The translations under genes were made by a program, and so were the position numbers. DNA of 64,000 nucleotides from Trichocladium uniseriatum (Eukaryota > Ascomycota > Sordariomycetes > Sordariales > Chaetomiaceae): the NCBI GenBank assembly GCA_017139535.1, contig WOUO01000012.1, positions 498,501-562,500 of the forward strand, in the 5' to 3' direction. Below are positions 11,631 to 22,340 of this stretch, piece by piece. Every line of letters starts with the position of its first letter. The first letter of the stretch is position 1. A model generated the notes under the pieces. That model saw only the letters and a list, made by a program, of their open reading frames with translations, was not told the origin of the DNA and ran no database searches.

Positions 11631-12563
11631 GTTGACAGCTCACGGGGTTGTTCGTAGTTGCGGCGGTGCAAACCCGACGGAAGTGGAATATTGCACTGTG
11701 AAAAATTACGCTCTCATGCACTTCGTGAGGGAGGGGAAGTCTAGGAGACGTGCATTTGACGATGGCGCTGAGACAGAGACAGTTCTTGAGAGTACCGCTC
11801 TTGTCGGTGGCAAGTCGATGGACAGTTGGGCATCGTTGGGTAATGCGGCCTCTCCAGGCTCGCTCTCCTGCATTTGCTTGGCGCCCCGGCCATGAGCCGT
11901 GTCCGGCAGATGGCGGGCGAGGGCAAGTCGCGACGAGGACATTAGAATACTAGAAGCATACAAAAGACTCGCTTCTTTTGAAGAGACAGCATCCGACTGC
12001 ACATGAGGACGCGACCGGGGATGACACGGGGCCGATGTGGGACCTGTCTCGGCACCGGCCGGGCCAAGGTTCTCCACAAGGCGGCCGTTGCAGGCCGAAG
12101 GCCGGAGAACCAATCGAAGCAAAGTGTGGAAGGCCGGCTTTGTGGCCGCGGCCACCACGGACCCGCACTGAACCGAGTTCTTGGATGAGCCTGTCGCAAG
12201 CCTGCCACGGGTGTGGGTTTCCCGGGGAATCCTGCGGCGGGTGCGGCCCAGCAAGGGCGGCTAAATGGCAGTGGCCTTGATGCCCTGAACCCATTCTCGA
12301 GCTGGCAATTGCAAAGTCAGAGTTACGACCGCAACCGCGAGACCCATGTTCAACGTTTGACGTTTCGTTTGCGTCTTGAGCTACCAAAGCCTGCCGTATT
12401 GCACGACGTATACTTTCGATATTTATACGAGGTGGGACCTCGCTTTAATCTACATCCCCTTTCCATCATCACTCACTCTCACCTCATCTCACCATCTTTA
12501 CAACTATATCACCGGGCCGGACCCTTCGATCTCTACCAACCCCAAAACAGCCACTCCTTCACA
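11631..12563. other. Intergenic; promoter of the secreted-protein gene
   Basis: Overlapping short frames occur on both strands at 11706-12387, GC-rich and unrelated to known families. The last 130 bp is pyrimidine-rich (CT tracts before 12564), a common fungal promoter feature. A frame open from 12213 is continuous with the downstream gene, but I read it as 5' UTR. Confidence 0.45.
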
Positions 12564-13055
12564 ATGCAAATCACCGCCGCGATCATCACTCTTTTCGCCG
12601 CCACCGCCTCTTCGGCCGTGGCACCCCGTCAAGGCGGCGGGAGCGTCAACCAGGCTGTTATCCCTAAATCCTTCGGTGTCACAGCCGGCGAGGGCAAGGA
12701 CAAGATCCAGGCCGGCGCCTGTTCTGCCGGCGAGAAGCCCATCCCCTGCTACTGCCCCCCGGCTCCCGACAGCCCCGATTTTCTCCAGAAGCTCACCAAG
12801 GCCCTGACCGACGGCTTCATCTTCAGCAAGGAACAGGTCGCCCTTCCCATCACGCTGGACCAGTTCAACGACGAGTCGGACAAGTCAGTCGAGACGCAGA
12901 AGCTACGTGCCACGGCCATGATCCAAGTCATGCAGAACTTCAACCTCACCACCCAGGGTGTCGGCTGCCCCGGCGCCTCGGTCCCGGTGCTGGGCAAGAT
13001 GCAGAAGACTGGCCAGGTCGGCGGCGACACCAGCAGCGCCTCGAACTTGGGCTAA
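12564..13055 (+). CDS. Small secreted protein, conserved in ascomycetes, function unknown
   Basis: 163 aa, no intron. Residues 1-18 (MQITAAIITLFAATASSA) are a classical signal peptide, followed by an APRQ-type processing region. The mature part contains CSAGEKPIPCYCPP, three clustered cysteines in a Gly/Pro setting, then a helical middle and GVGCPGASVP near the C-terminus. I know this arrangement from unnamed small secreted ascomycete proteins but cannot give a function; effector, wall protein and inhibitor are all possible. The start was chosen because the signal peptide begins exactly there and a CT-rich leader precedes it, although the frame is open upstream to 12213. Confidence 0.8.
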   Translation: MQITAAIITLFAATASSAVAPRQGGGSVNQAVIPKSFGVTAGEGKDKIQAGACSAGEKPIPCYCPPAPDSPDFLQKLTKALTDGFIFSKEQVALPITLDQFNDESDKSVETQKLRATAMIQVMQNFNLTTQGVGCPGASVPVLGKMQKTGQVGGDTSSASNLG

Positions 13056-13094
13056 GCAGCGGCTACGATTGACACTTTTTTTTTTCGTTCGTTA

Positions 13095-14220
13095 TTGGTC
13101 TTTTTGCTTTTCGGTTCGGCATCTCACAATCGTTTAATCAATCTTCGCTCGCTCATCAACACTCATTCTCGATACTCACTCTTACTCCTACATCTACACT
13201 CATTTATCCTGACTCTTCACCACTCGCTCTTCAGCGCTCGCTCATCACTCGCTCTTCAACACTCGCTCTTCAACACTCGCTCTTCAACACTCGCTCTTCA
13301 ACACTCGCTCTTCAACACTCGCTCTTCAACTACCTCTGCACCTCTTCTGCATTCATTCAACTCGGCATCGGAAATGGCGCAGCTTTAGACATCGGCAATT
13401 AGCAATAAATCAGGCGTCTGGTTCAACTGGCTTGTTTACGGTATTTTGCGGATCATACATTCAGTTTTCACATCATTGCTTCTTTCACTCATTCTTGGAC
13501 TTGGGCATTTCCCCATTACATTCTTTCCATTTCAATCATCGGTTCTCAATCTTTCGGTCACTCCTTCAAACTTTCGATTCTACTTCGCTCGTTTAGCCAC
13601 TCGGCGCTTACACCTCCCATCATTTCTTCGACCACTTTCGTTTACTCCTTACTCGGCTTCTTCGTCTTTCCCTCTTTCAGCTTCTCGTCATTTTCTTGAT
13701 TACTTTTTTCGTCACTTTCAACCTTTGCGTCATTCCTTCAACCGCTTGGCCTTTATGTCACTCTTTGATATTCGATCGTTTCTTCAACCTTTCGCCACTC
13801 CTTCAGCTATTCTTCTTCTCAGTCATTCGTTCTTGTCACTCTCTCTTCAACACCATTTTGTCACTCCTTCGACTCTTCTTCTCAACCAGTCGTGTCTGTC
13901 GCTTTTTATTCAAGACTTTTGCCACCCCTTCAACCCCTTCTCAGTCATTCGTTCTTGTCGCTCTTCAAACCTTTCGTCACTCCTTCAAGATACTTTCTTC
14001 GACTGTCACTCCTTCAGAATTTACAGTAATTCTCAGCAAACTACTTCTTGAGCCACTACTTCAATCACTATCTACCTCACTCATTTCATTTCTATCTGTC
14101 ACTCTTTTCTCTTATGCACACAATACTGTCTTGTTTAAAGTTTGTTTTCGCTCTTTCGTTAATAATGTTTTCACCTTGAAAGCCCTTTCAGTCATTACTG
14201 TATACCTATTTGTAGCATAG
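13095..14220. repeat. Pyrimidine-rich strand-asymmetric repeat tract
   Basis: About 1.1 kb in which the plus strand is dominated by C and T, built from degenerate copies of CTTCAA, TCACTC and CATTCCTT words. It directly follows the secreted-protein gene, so it could form a long 3' UTR or a separate noncoding transcript. Two long plus-strand frames (13446-14051, 13696-14220) are by-products of the low stop density and show only Ser/Leu/Phe low complexity. I do not call them genes. Confidence 0.75.
13247..13330. repeat. 14-bp minisatellite, six perfect units
   Basis: Six head-to-tail perfect copies of ACTCGCTCTTCAAC, preceded by a diverged copy near 13221-13234. The 14-bp period is not a multiple of three, which argues against a protein-coding role. 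Confidence 0.97.
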
Positions 14221-15018
14221 TCGGAGTTACAAGAGCTAGGAGTCTCGGGGATAGGCAGTTGCAATACACGTGTTATAACATTGCCTCGCTGTTCCTTCAA
14301 TTTGACCTGTCTTCTCATATGCTTGTCGGTTGCCGTTGATGGTCTTCAGTTCTTAGTTCTTAGCGGCGTAGTGCCACATGCTATCACTCAGGGGTTGTGG
14401 GTAGAGCTAATACTAGGTCATATCATAGCGTTGCAAGTCCCCGTCTAGCCTATGTCTTTTTGGGTTGGAGATTGTGGCGTTGTCGTAACTAACCCCAGCT
14501 TTCGTTATATTGTAACAAGTACGACCTGTCCTCAACGTTGTTGATGGCTATGCGGCCAATTAAAATACTTTGTACCGGGAGCCATTGTGCGGTATATTAA
14601 TGACTATTGCTTTGATCACGGTCTTCCAGATGGGGACGGATTTAAGATTAACATGAACTGACATATCGGAAGTCCAGTACCCCATAGGCTGCGTCCTATA
14701 CACGTAAGTACCCAGAGGTCCAACTACCACTCCTACAAGTTAGTACGGAAATTATCAACCATTGATGGCAGTACGATACGCAAATCCTCTTCATAACGGT
14801 TTATCAAGACCAATAAGTTGAGATACTCGGTCTCCTATTGTTCTAAGTATGTATATGTATTTAAACCGCAATAATATGACGAGTACTTTGCTAGATATGA
14901 TCCCCAAAATAACACCCTCAGATTCTCAAGTCTTGACACAGCTCCGATAACAGACATTCCGACTCTGAAGCTGCTATGCTATCCTTTTCCCGCTGCCAAC
15001 CCAACACTCATCCTGGGC
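14221..15018. other. AT-rich intergenic segment
   Basis: Clearly lower GC than its flanks, with scattered TA and ATA words and no open frame of note. No terminal repeats or transposase motif is visible. Confidence 0.5.
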
Positions 15019-16241
15019 TTAGCGGATACGCCTCCCAAGCTTCACACCCCTCGCTCTCCGTCTCGCCGGTGCCGCGGTGGCCGGGGTAGCAGCAGCAGCA
15101 TCACCACCAGCCGCCGCAGCATCACCACCAGCCGCCGCAGCATCACCACCAGCTGCAGCCGCGTCCCCATCAGCCGCGGCATCACCACCAGCTGCAGCCG
15201 CGTCCCCACCAGCCGCGGCATCACCACCAGCCGCCGCGGCATCTCCAGCCGCAGCATCTCCACCAGCCGCAGCATCTCCACCAGCCGCCGCATCACCAGC
15301 GGCTGCATCCCCAGCAGCGGCGTCCCCAGCAGCAGCATCTCCCGCCGCCCCATCTCCCGCAGCGGCATCTCCACCAGCGGCATCTCCACCAGCGGCATCC
15401 CCGCCGGCCGCCACAGCCTGAGCCGCCGCCTGTCCAGCAGCAACCGCATCCTCATCACTCCCAACCTTGACAACGATGACCGTCACCTTACCGTCGCCAC
15501 CACCACCATTGCCATTGTCCTTGTCGTCGTCCTTGTCCTTGTCATCGTCCTGTTCTTGGTCATCCCCAGCCGCGTTGGCATTGGCAGCAGCATCGGCACC
15601 GCCAGCAGCGTCAGCACCACCAGCGGCATCAGCACCAGCGGCATCAGCACCAGCGGCATCAGCACCAGCGGCATCAGCACCAGCGGCATCAGCACCAGCG
15701 GCATCGGCACCACCAGCAGCATCGGCACCACCAGCAGCATCGGCACCACCAGCAGCATCGGCACCATCAGCGGCATCGGCACCACCAGCAGCATCGGCAC
15801 CATCAGCGGCATCGGCACCACCAGCAGCATCGGCACCATCAGCGGCATCGGCATCATCAGCGGCATCGGCACCACCAGCCGCATCGGCACCACCGGCAGC
15901 ACCAGCGGCGTCTTGCCCACGTCGGAACTTGACTAGCGAGCTCCTGCTGCCACTGGGCGCGGCGACGGCGGGGGCGGCGGCTGCGAGCACGAGGGTGCCC
16001 TGGGTTGTGTATTAGTTTGTCGGTATTGACAGGAGATGGGGTATGTTTGAAGAGTAGAGAGGGTGTATGATGTGACAGGCTTGCACTCGTAGTGACAGGA
16101 CACGGTAAGGAAGCTGGGGGGGGAACTTACAGCATAGCGGAGGGCTAGGGCCTGGGTGTTGGGGTTGGGCAGGCCAAAGCCGGCTGCGGTGGTGGCGGCG
16201 AGGAGGCCGGCAGCAAGGGCTTGAATGAGGGAGGGCTGCAT
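15019..16241 (-). CDS. Secreted Ala/Gly/Asp repeat protein (probable surface or wall protein)
   Basis: Two exons (16241-16131 and 15999-15019), 363 aa, in phase across a 131-nt intron. Exon 1 begins MQPSLIQALAAGLLAATTAA, a signal peptide. Most of the mature protein is repeats: GADAAG/GADAAD units in the N half, a charged hinge rich in D, K, E, Q and N, a short ordered segment KVTVIVVKVGSDEDA, then GGDAAAAGGD units. The C-terminus is basic (ARRRARGVKLGRRIR). No cysteines or catalytic motifs are present. The DNA repeats are 9, 12, 15 and 18 bp units, so copy number should vary between strains. The opposite strand is also open in places, but only this frame has a signal peptide and a proper intron. 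Confidence 0.8.
15077..15930. repeat. Coding minisatellite array (9/12/15/18-bp units)
   Basis: Runs of nested tandem units within the Ala/Gly/Asp gene. On the plus strand they include a 15-bp unit AGCACCAGCGGCATC (about six copies near 15625-15710) and 18-bp GGCACCACCAGCAGCATC variants up to about 15900. All periods are multiples of three, so array change keeps the reading frame. Confidence 0.9.
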
Positions 16242-17112
16242 GTTTTGTTGTTGTGGTGGTGGTGGTTCTTAGCGATGTGTGTTGTGTATTAGGGAAGTCG
16301 GTAGATGGATAGCAACGGGTATTAGCAAAAGGGGACGGCGCAGCCGTAAGAAAGATGATAGTTGATGAAGAGAAAGTGATACTGCCTGAGTATCTTGAGA
16401 AGCTGAGGATGATGTTCAGTCAAGTTGACAGGCGGGAGGAGACCTAATATACAAGTTCGGCGGACTACGGTCATAGTTGAAAGCTCCCCATGGCAAGGGG
16501 GTAGTGTACGACTTGGCCTGCGAGATGTGTATAAAGTGCTGAGAGGGCAATCAATCAACCTGCATGTCTAAACCATCCCGTCTCTCCAGACTCCTCCGAC
16601 CCCAATCAACAGTCGAGTCTTTACGAAAAACATGAAAAAGTCCCGAGGTAGGGTTCGGATGAGACAGGCGGCGCAACAAAGTCGAAATGCCCAACGTAAC
16701 AACCCGCGGGTTACCCCGGGCCGGCTTGACAAGAACCTGCATAATTGCTGACTGCCGAGCGGCACACCCGTGTATCCGTCAGTTGTGCATGGAACAATCC
16801 AGACTCCAGACTTGGCCGCCCAAGTGGCCGCATAAGCTATGTGGGCGCTCTGCCACTGACTGGCATGCGGCTGCGCGTCATCTGTCAGATTCTCTCGGAA
16901 ACTTGTTATTTAGCGGGCGAGGGAGGCCGCGGCCTGGCCTGGGACCTGGTTCACACCCGCAGCTAGTACAAAACCTGTGTGATATCTTCTCCTGTCATCT
17001 CGATGGCCCAAGACTTCTTGGCAGTCGGACTTTTGTCTCGGTTTGCAACGAAAGTGCATCGGCGTCTTGGCCGCGGGTAAATAACATCTAAATAGAGTGT
17101 ATTTCCCCCAAT
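16242..17112. other. Intergenic, no gene seen
   Basis: Promoter side of the repeat-protein gene (a CA-rich leader near 16250) and the 3' flank of the SDR gene. Short GC-rich frames at 16687-17091 look like noise. Confidence 0.5.
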
Positions 17113-18167
17113 TTACACCCACTGCTTGTTTCCCAGATGCGAGATAAACGCACCACCAAACCCAGCCTCGATGCTGGCCTTCTCCCAAGTCGCCCTGACC
17201 TGTCGCACTGACTCTTCCGGAGTGATTGGGCCCTTGAAGTGAGGTGCATAGACTACGAGCTTCTCCATGAGTCCCGTCAAGCCCTGGATTTCTTCAGGGG
17301 TCGCTATGTGTAAGGTATGCATTAACAAAACATCCAGTTATTGCAATGTCAACCGAAAGAAGGGGTACGCACCATCCGCATAACGGCCCACCTCGACCAC
17401 ACCCGGGCTGATGCTCATAAAGAGCACACCCTCCTTCTTGTACTGCGCGTTGAACTTGGCTACAATGATGTTCAGAGCCGCCTTGGAGGCAGCGTACAAA
17501 GCACCAACCTCCACCTCGTATTCATTGGTCAAGTCGAGGTCGGCGAGGCCGGTGGAAATGGTAATGACCTTTTTGACGCTGCCCTTGAGGACAAGAGGGA
17601 GGAAGAGGTTGAAGAGATGGATGCTGCCGACGACGTTGGTCTGCAAGAGCTGTGACGAAACAGCCTCGACCTCTTCGACCTTGTCGCTCCTATTGAACAC
17701 ATGGTGTTAATCGTGGCTATCCTAACGGTAACCAGAGCGAGCTCAGGGAAGTAGACGTACAATGAACCAATAGGTCCATACGTGTCCAAGGAGGACACCA
17801 ATCCCCCATTGGCCACCAAGTAATCCACGCCACGCTTGCCAAGGATCTCAGCCGTGTCGGCAGCGGCCTGCTTCAGAGTAGCGTACTTGGTGAGGTCTGC
17901 ATGGAGGATATGGACATTGGGATGGTCGCCCAGCTCTGCCACTCTCTTCTTCTCGGTCGCGGCCTTGTCGCGAGGGGGAGGGGGGAGGGTGTTCCTGGAG
18001 TGGAGGGCAGAGGGCAGACGAGCTTGGTGTGGTGGGCGGTGTGCCTGGCGTGGCTGAGGCGGTAGCTGGTCAGCGTAATGGCGTGATCGAGTTCGCTGCG
18101 CAGGAGATTGAGATGAAGTCAACTTGTACCGTGACTTCAGTCGAGGCGCCGCACCTGTTGGGAGCAT
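17113..18167 (-). CDS. Short-chain dehydrogenase/reductase with an abnormal N-terminus
   Basis: An NAD(P)-dependent SDR-fold oxidoreductase of unknown substrate. Exons 18167-17761, 17689-17373 and 17303-17113 give 915 nt and 304 aa in phase. Visible SDR elements are HADLTKYATL (acidic cofactor-side loop), VDYLVANGG (the NNAG-like motif), ITIST with the catalytic Ser, and LYAASKAAL, the YxxxK active site. SPGVVEVGRY follows. The expected TGxxxGxG nucleotide-binding turn is not present. Residues 1-65 from this ATG are Pro/Arg/Gln-rich with no Rossmann strand, so the 5' end is either mis-modelled, replaced or decayed. Enzyme activity is doubtful unless an upstream exon exists. Confidence 0.65.
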
Positions 18168-20763
18168 AAGAAGCGAACACGTCTCAATCTGCTAAGGTAC
18201 CGAGGTATATTTGCACTGTCAGATGATGCTTACCTCATGCATGAGAACTGACCCAATGAAGGTCCTAGGCTCTTTGGAATTCTTAGGTTTCTCCTCAGTG
18301 TCTCGCACTGAGAAACCTGTGTTTGACCCCCATTCCTTCCCATGCCCCTTTCTTCTTGGTAGGTACCTGCCTCACCAATCCAAACTCCCAAATGCCAGTT
18401 ACAGTATGGCCACTGATCTCCTCCATCTCACGCTTTCCCCAACCTAGCCTGTCATCCCTCTCCACCCACTTCCACCCATTCCCCCGACCAAACCCGTCCC
18501 CACTTTACTCCTATGTTGCCTTAAACCTCTCCCTCGGCCCACGACTGCTACCATCACCCGGTCTTTACATTTGGGCCCCGCCTAGCAATGATAGCCGCAC
18601 CAACACCGAGACGGTCCGTTCCCGGCCGTCTGTCGCGCTCGCTGATGCTGGGGCCGCACCGCCTGTCGCCGCCAGTGGTGTGCTTGTCGGCGGGCGGGGT
18701 TATTTGGATGCGTGGGTGGTCCGAGTTGTGTGGAGTGGTGGTGGCGAACTCATCTGTTACGACGACGGGGATGTCAATGGGTTGTTTGGTGGAGGTGGAT
18801 GTCATTTTGGGCGGTTTAAGTTTGGTAGGAAGATGTAAGTTGCAAGTGTTTTGCAGGCGATGTTTGTTATCACGGTGGTTTGTTGGAGGTATGTCGATTT
18901 CTATTATGCGTTCGGGCCTTGGAGGTACTGGGGTTTGATGCTGTAGAAGTCGATGGTGTGGCGTGGGGAAACAGGTAGGTGCCGTCGTACTGGTATTTCT
19001 ACTCCCGAGTCCAGGCCCCAACAACAGGAGGGTGCCTTTTCATTTTTGAGGCAGTGTTTAGTAGTAAAATGGAAACTAGTATTCTAAGGCGGCAAACATG
19101 AGCTACGGCTCGGTCAAATGCAGCTAACAATGCCCGTGTTCACTGTTGGTTCCCCTTACATTAGGGGGTTTCTCGTGACATTTTGCATCCAAAGGCTATA
19201 CACAAAGCAAGGGAAATCAAAGTGCGCATGGGATTCGACTTGACGTGTGAACGGTGGTTGATTTTTGTGGCTGTTAGACGGATGAATGCTTCCCTATTCC
19301 AAGGATAAGGACACAAAACCTAAACGAAGGTCAACTCAAAGGTGCAAAAGCCCATAGCGTTTCCCCAAACGCCAAACCGAATGACTGCCTAGGTCACTGT
19401 GTGTGAGATGCAATCAACTCAAGTCATCAAAGAAACAGCCAAGCCCGTCCACTTTAGAGCCGCAAGCAATACTGTACTACCTTAGTCCACTGTGTCACAT
19501 GGTACACCTAGGTAGGCAAGAGCGTGGCACATCTGAGCCTAGGTAGTGATCGAGACACGGCAGCTAGGATCTAGATTCTTTCGAAGTTTGAGTGACAACT
19601 CCGTGTCGATGGACTCCCCATGGTAGATGCCAGGGGCTTCATCGGCTCAGGCTTGCAGGACGGAAACTTGCAGCCTAGAGCCGGAGTTTGCAGTCGACGC
19701 AAGTCCCCGTGGACATTGGGCCGGACCCGGCCGGCAACAGGGGCAGACCGTCGTTTATCTCCGCCTCTTCGCCGCCCGGGGAAACGCGAATGCAATCCCG
19801 AAACCGCTGCTTTGGGTTGTTTCTGTTAGTCAAACCCAGCTTGGCGGGTAAGCTGCCTGGGGAGCGTTGGAGCCGGAATCCACTCTGTCGAGAACTGGAA
19901 TCCTTGGCATGAAGCATGCGGTGTGTGTCGGAGACCGCCGAAACATGGCGTCGCATCGACCCGAGGGAAGGATGCAGCATCCCGAGTCTGAATCAACGTT
20001 TGTAGACGTCACGGCGTACATATCATATGATAGGGTCATAGGTTTTAGATCGACTCTACTTCGTAATTAGTTGCGGTAACATCTGAAATTGTTTTTTGTG
20101 TCACCATCCCAGGTGACTTACAAGCTGCTTATTATCAAACAAAAGCAACTGAGTAGCACCGACCATAGCAATTGCTCCTCGTCACCCGGGGTTTCATGAT
20201 GCAAACATGCAGGGACGTTCACTTTGTCCTTTCGGGTTCTACCCTGACCAACATCCGATGTAACCTCAACCCCAAAAACGAACGGCGTCCAGGCTACCTT
20301 CGGCTGATTCGTGGTGCCAAGAGCGGGAGTGGCGCCCTGGGAATGCCGGCGGCATGGCAGCATGCAACTCAAACATGGCGCGAAGGCGAGAAGGCGCTAG
20401 AAAGCCGGCCGGCACCAACACGGTGATGAAGTGGGGACTTGGGCCGAGACCCACGTTGTGAATTTTTTTCAAAATCCCCTTCGCCGCGCCGCTTCCAGGT
20501 TTCCATGAATCATTTCAGGTCAAAGCTCATCTGCCTTCATTCTTAAATCCCCAAATTCTGCCAATTCCAGTGTTCGGGTAACACCAAAAGAATCCGTTTG
20601 CCACCTCCGCCTCGCTGGTTCCCTTATCAACCCCGTTATCCCGGAGCTAGCGGATTATCCAACCCCAGACCGGCGCCGAAACCCCCACGCCGAACCCACA
20701 TCCCCGGATCCCGCCCCCGGAGCCGTCTTAGTCCATCCCGTTCGTTATCGCCGTTATCAGAAA
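18168..20763. other. Long intergenic (2.6 kb), no supported gene
   Basis: Many overlapping short frames but no family, signal peptide or splice pattern. One minus-strand frame (18805-18554, beginning MTSTSTKQPIDIPVVVTDEF) could be a first exon, but no continuation is found. Around 19480-19560 are short CCTAGGTAGG-like words. The last 200 bp is a CCG-rich leader for the MFS gene at 20764. Confidence 0.45.
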
Positions 20764-22340
20764 ATGACGGCCAAACGAGATAACAACCTCCCAGGCGACG
20801 CCTGTCTCAGCGACAGCAGTTACACCACCGCCACTGACACGTCCGCCCTCTCCCTCCCCGCCCCACTCGAAAAAGTACAGCAGCCCTCCAGCCTCAGCTC
20901 GAGAGAAATCATCCCCGCCGACGCCGACGGCACCACCACCGACATTGAATCCGCCTCCCACTCCCCAGCACATAACACCGACCCGCATTATGGCGCCACC
21001 GACCTCAACGAAAAGGATGCTTCCGCACAGCTGGAGCGCCTCGCCTCAGCCGCCACAACCATTGACTTCCCCGAGGGCGGCGTGCGCGGGTGGCTGGTGG
21101 TGCTGGGGTCGTTCTGCGCCATGCTGTCGCTGTTTGGGCTGATCAACTCGGCGGCCGTGTTCGAGTCGTATTTTTCGACGCACCAGCTGGTGGATAACAC
21201 TCCCTCGGAGATTGGGTGGATTTTTAGTTTGTACTTGTTTATTGTGTTTTTTGTGGGCATTCAGGTTGGGCCGATCTTTGATCGGTTCGGGGCGAGGGTG
21301 TTGGTGGCGGTGGGGAGTGGGTTGATTTTTTTTAGTTTGTTGTTGTTGAGTTGGTGTGAGAGTATGTTTTCCCCGTTCCCCGACCCCTGAGATGAGGATT
21401 CTAACTGTTGGCAGCGTACTACCAAATCATCCTCACCTACGCCGTCATGGGCGGCCTCGGCGGCGCCATGCTCAACTCGCCCGCCTACGGCGCCATCGCC
21501 CACTTCTTCAACGCCCGCCGCGGCCTGGCCACGGGCATCGCCACGACTGCCGGCGGCGTGGGCGGCGTCGTGTTTCCCGTCCTGCTGCGCGAGCTGCTGC
21601 CGGGCGTCGGTTTCCCCTGGAGCTGCCGCATCCTCGCCTTCATCATGCTCGGCCTGGCCATCCCCTCCAACCTCTTCATCAAGACGCGGCTGCAGCCCGC
21701 CAAGGGCCCCGACGGCCGGCCCAAGGTGCAGTCCGTGTGGCCCGACTTTACCGTTTTCAAGGACGCCCGGTTTGCATTTGCGTCGATTGGCATCTTCTTC
21801 ATGGAGTGGGGCCTCTTTGTCCCGCTGACCTTCATCGTCTCGTACGCTGCCGCCCACGGCCAGGACGCGACCGAGAGCTACTTGTATCTGGCCTACTTGA
21901 ATGCCGGGTCGGTCGTGGGACGCGTGCTGCCGGGGTTCCTGGCCGACCGGTTCGGGCGGTTCAACGTCATCATTGTGACGATTGCGTTGTGCATCATCAC
22001 GGTGCTGGCGCTGTGGCTGCCGGCGGGGACGTCCGAGTCGATGCTCATTGCGTACGCGGTGCTCTTTGGGTTTGCGAGCGGAAGCAACCTCGGCCTGGTG
22101 CCCGTGTGTCTTGGGCAGCTCTGTGATCACCGGCGGTTCGGGCGGCTGTTCTCGACTGCCATGATGGTGGCGAGCTTTGGCACTCTCAGTAGTGTGCCGA
22201 TTGGAGGTGCCATTTTGGATACCGAGGACGGGTGGCGGGGTGTTATTATTTTTGCGGGTGTTGCGTATTTTATTGCGCTGGTCTGCTATACTACAGCTCG
22301 TGTGCTGGCAGTTGGATGGAGCCCGCGGAAGATCTTCTAG
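20764..22340 (+). CDS. MFS transporter, monocarboxylate-porter-like family
   Basis: Two exons, 20764-21361 and 21415-22340, in phase, 507 aa. The first ~100 residues are hydrophilic and cytosolic (Ser/Thr/Asp-rich). TM1 starts at DFPEGGVRGWLVVLGSF, the signature opening of fungal monocarboxylate transporter homologues. It is followed by FESYFSTHQL, GPIFDRFGARVL (the MFS motif-A loop) and RRGLATGIATTAGGVGGVVFP in TM5. A second loop LADRFGRFN precedes TM8. Twelve membrane segments are expected. Fungal members include riboflavin and uncharacterised organic-acid carriers, so the substrate is not assigned. The ATG has a moderate context and is the first in the frame. Looks intact. Confidence 0.9.

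Noticed and set aside
12213..12563. N-terminal extension of the small secreted protein
   Set aside because: It would bury the signal peptide at 12564 in the middle of the protein; the CT-rich part reads as a leader.
13247..13330. CRISPR-like array
   Set aside because: Perfect contiguous 14-bp units with no spacers, and the organism is a eukaryote.
13446..14220. Two long plus-strand frames in the pyrimidine tract
   Set aside because: Composition is only Ser/Leu/Phe/His low complexity caused by the absence of purines, with no start context, domain or splicing.
14221..15018. Transposon relic in the AT-rich block
   Set aside because: No terminal repeats, transposase or reverse-transcriptase motifs were found.
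15467..16015. Long plus-strand frames through the Ala/Gly/Asp gene
   Set aside because: They come from the GC-rich in-frame repeats read backwards; the minus frame alone has a signal peptide and a phased intron.
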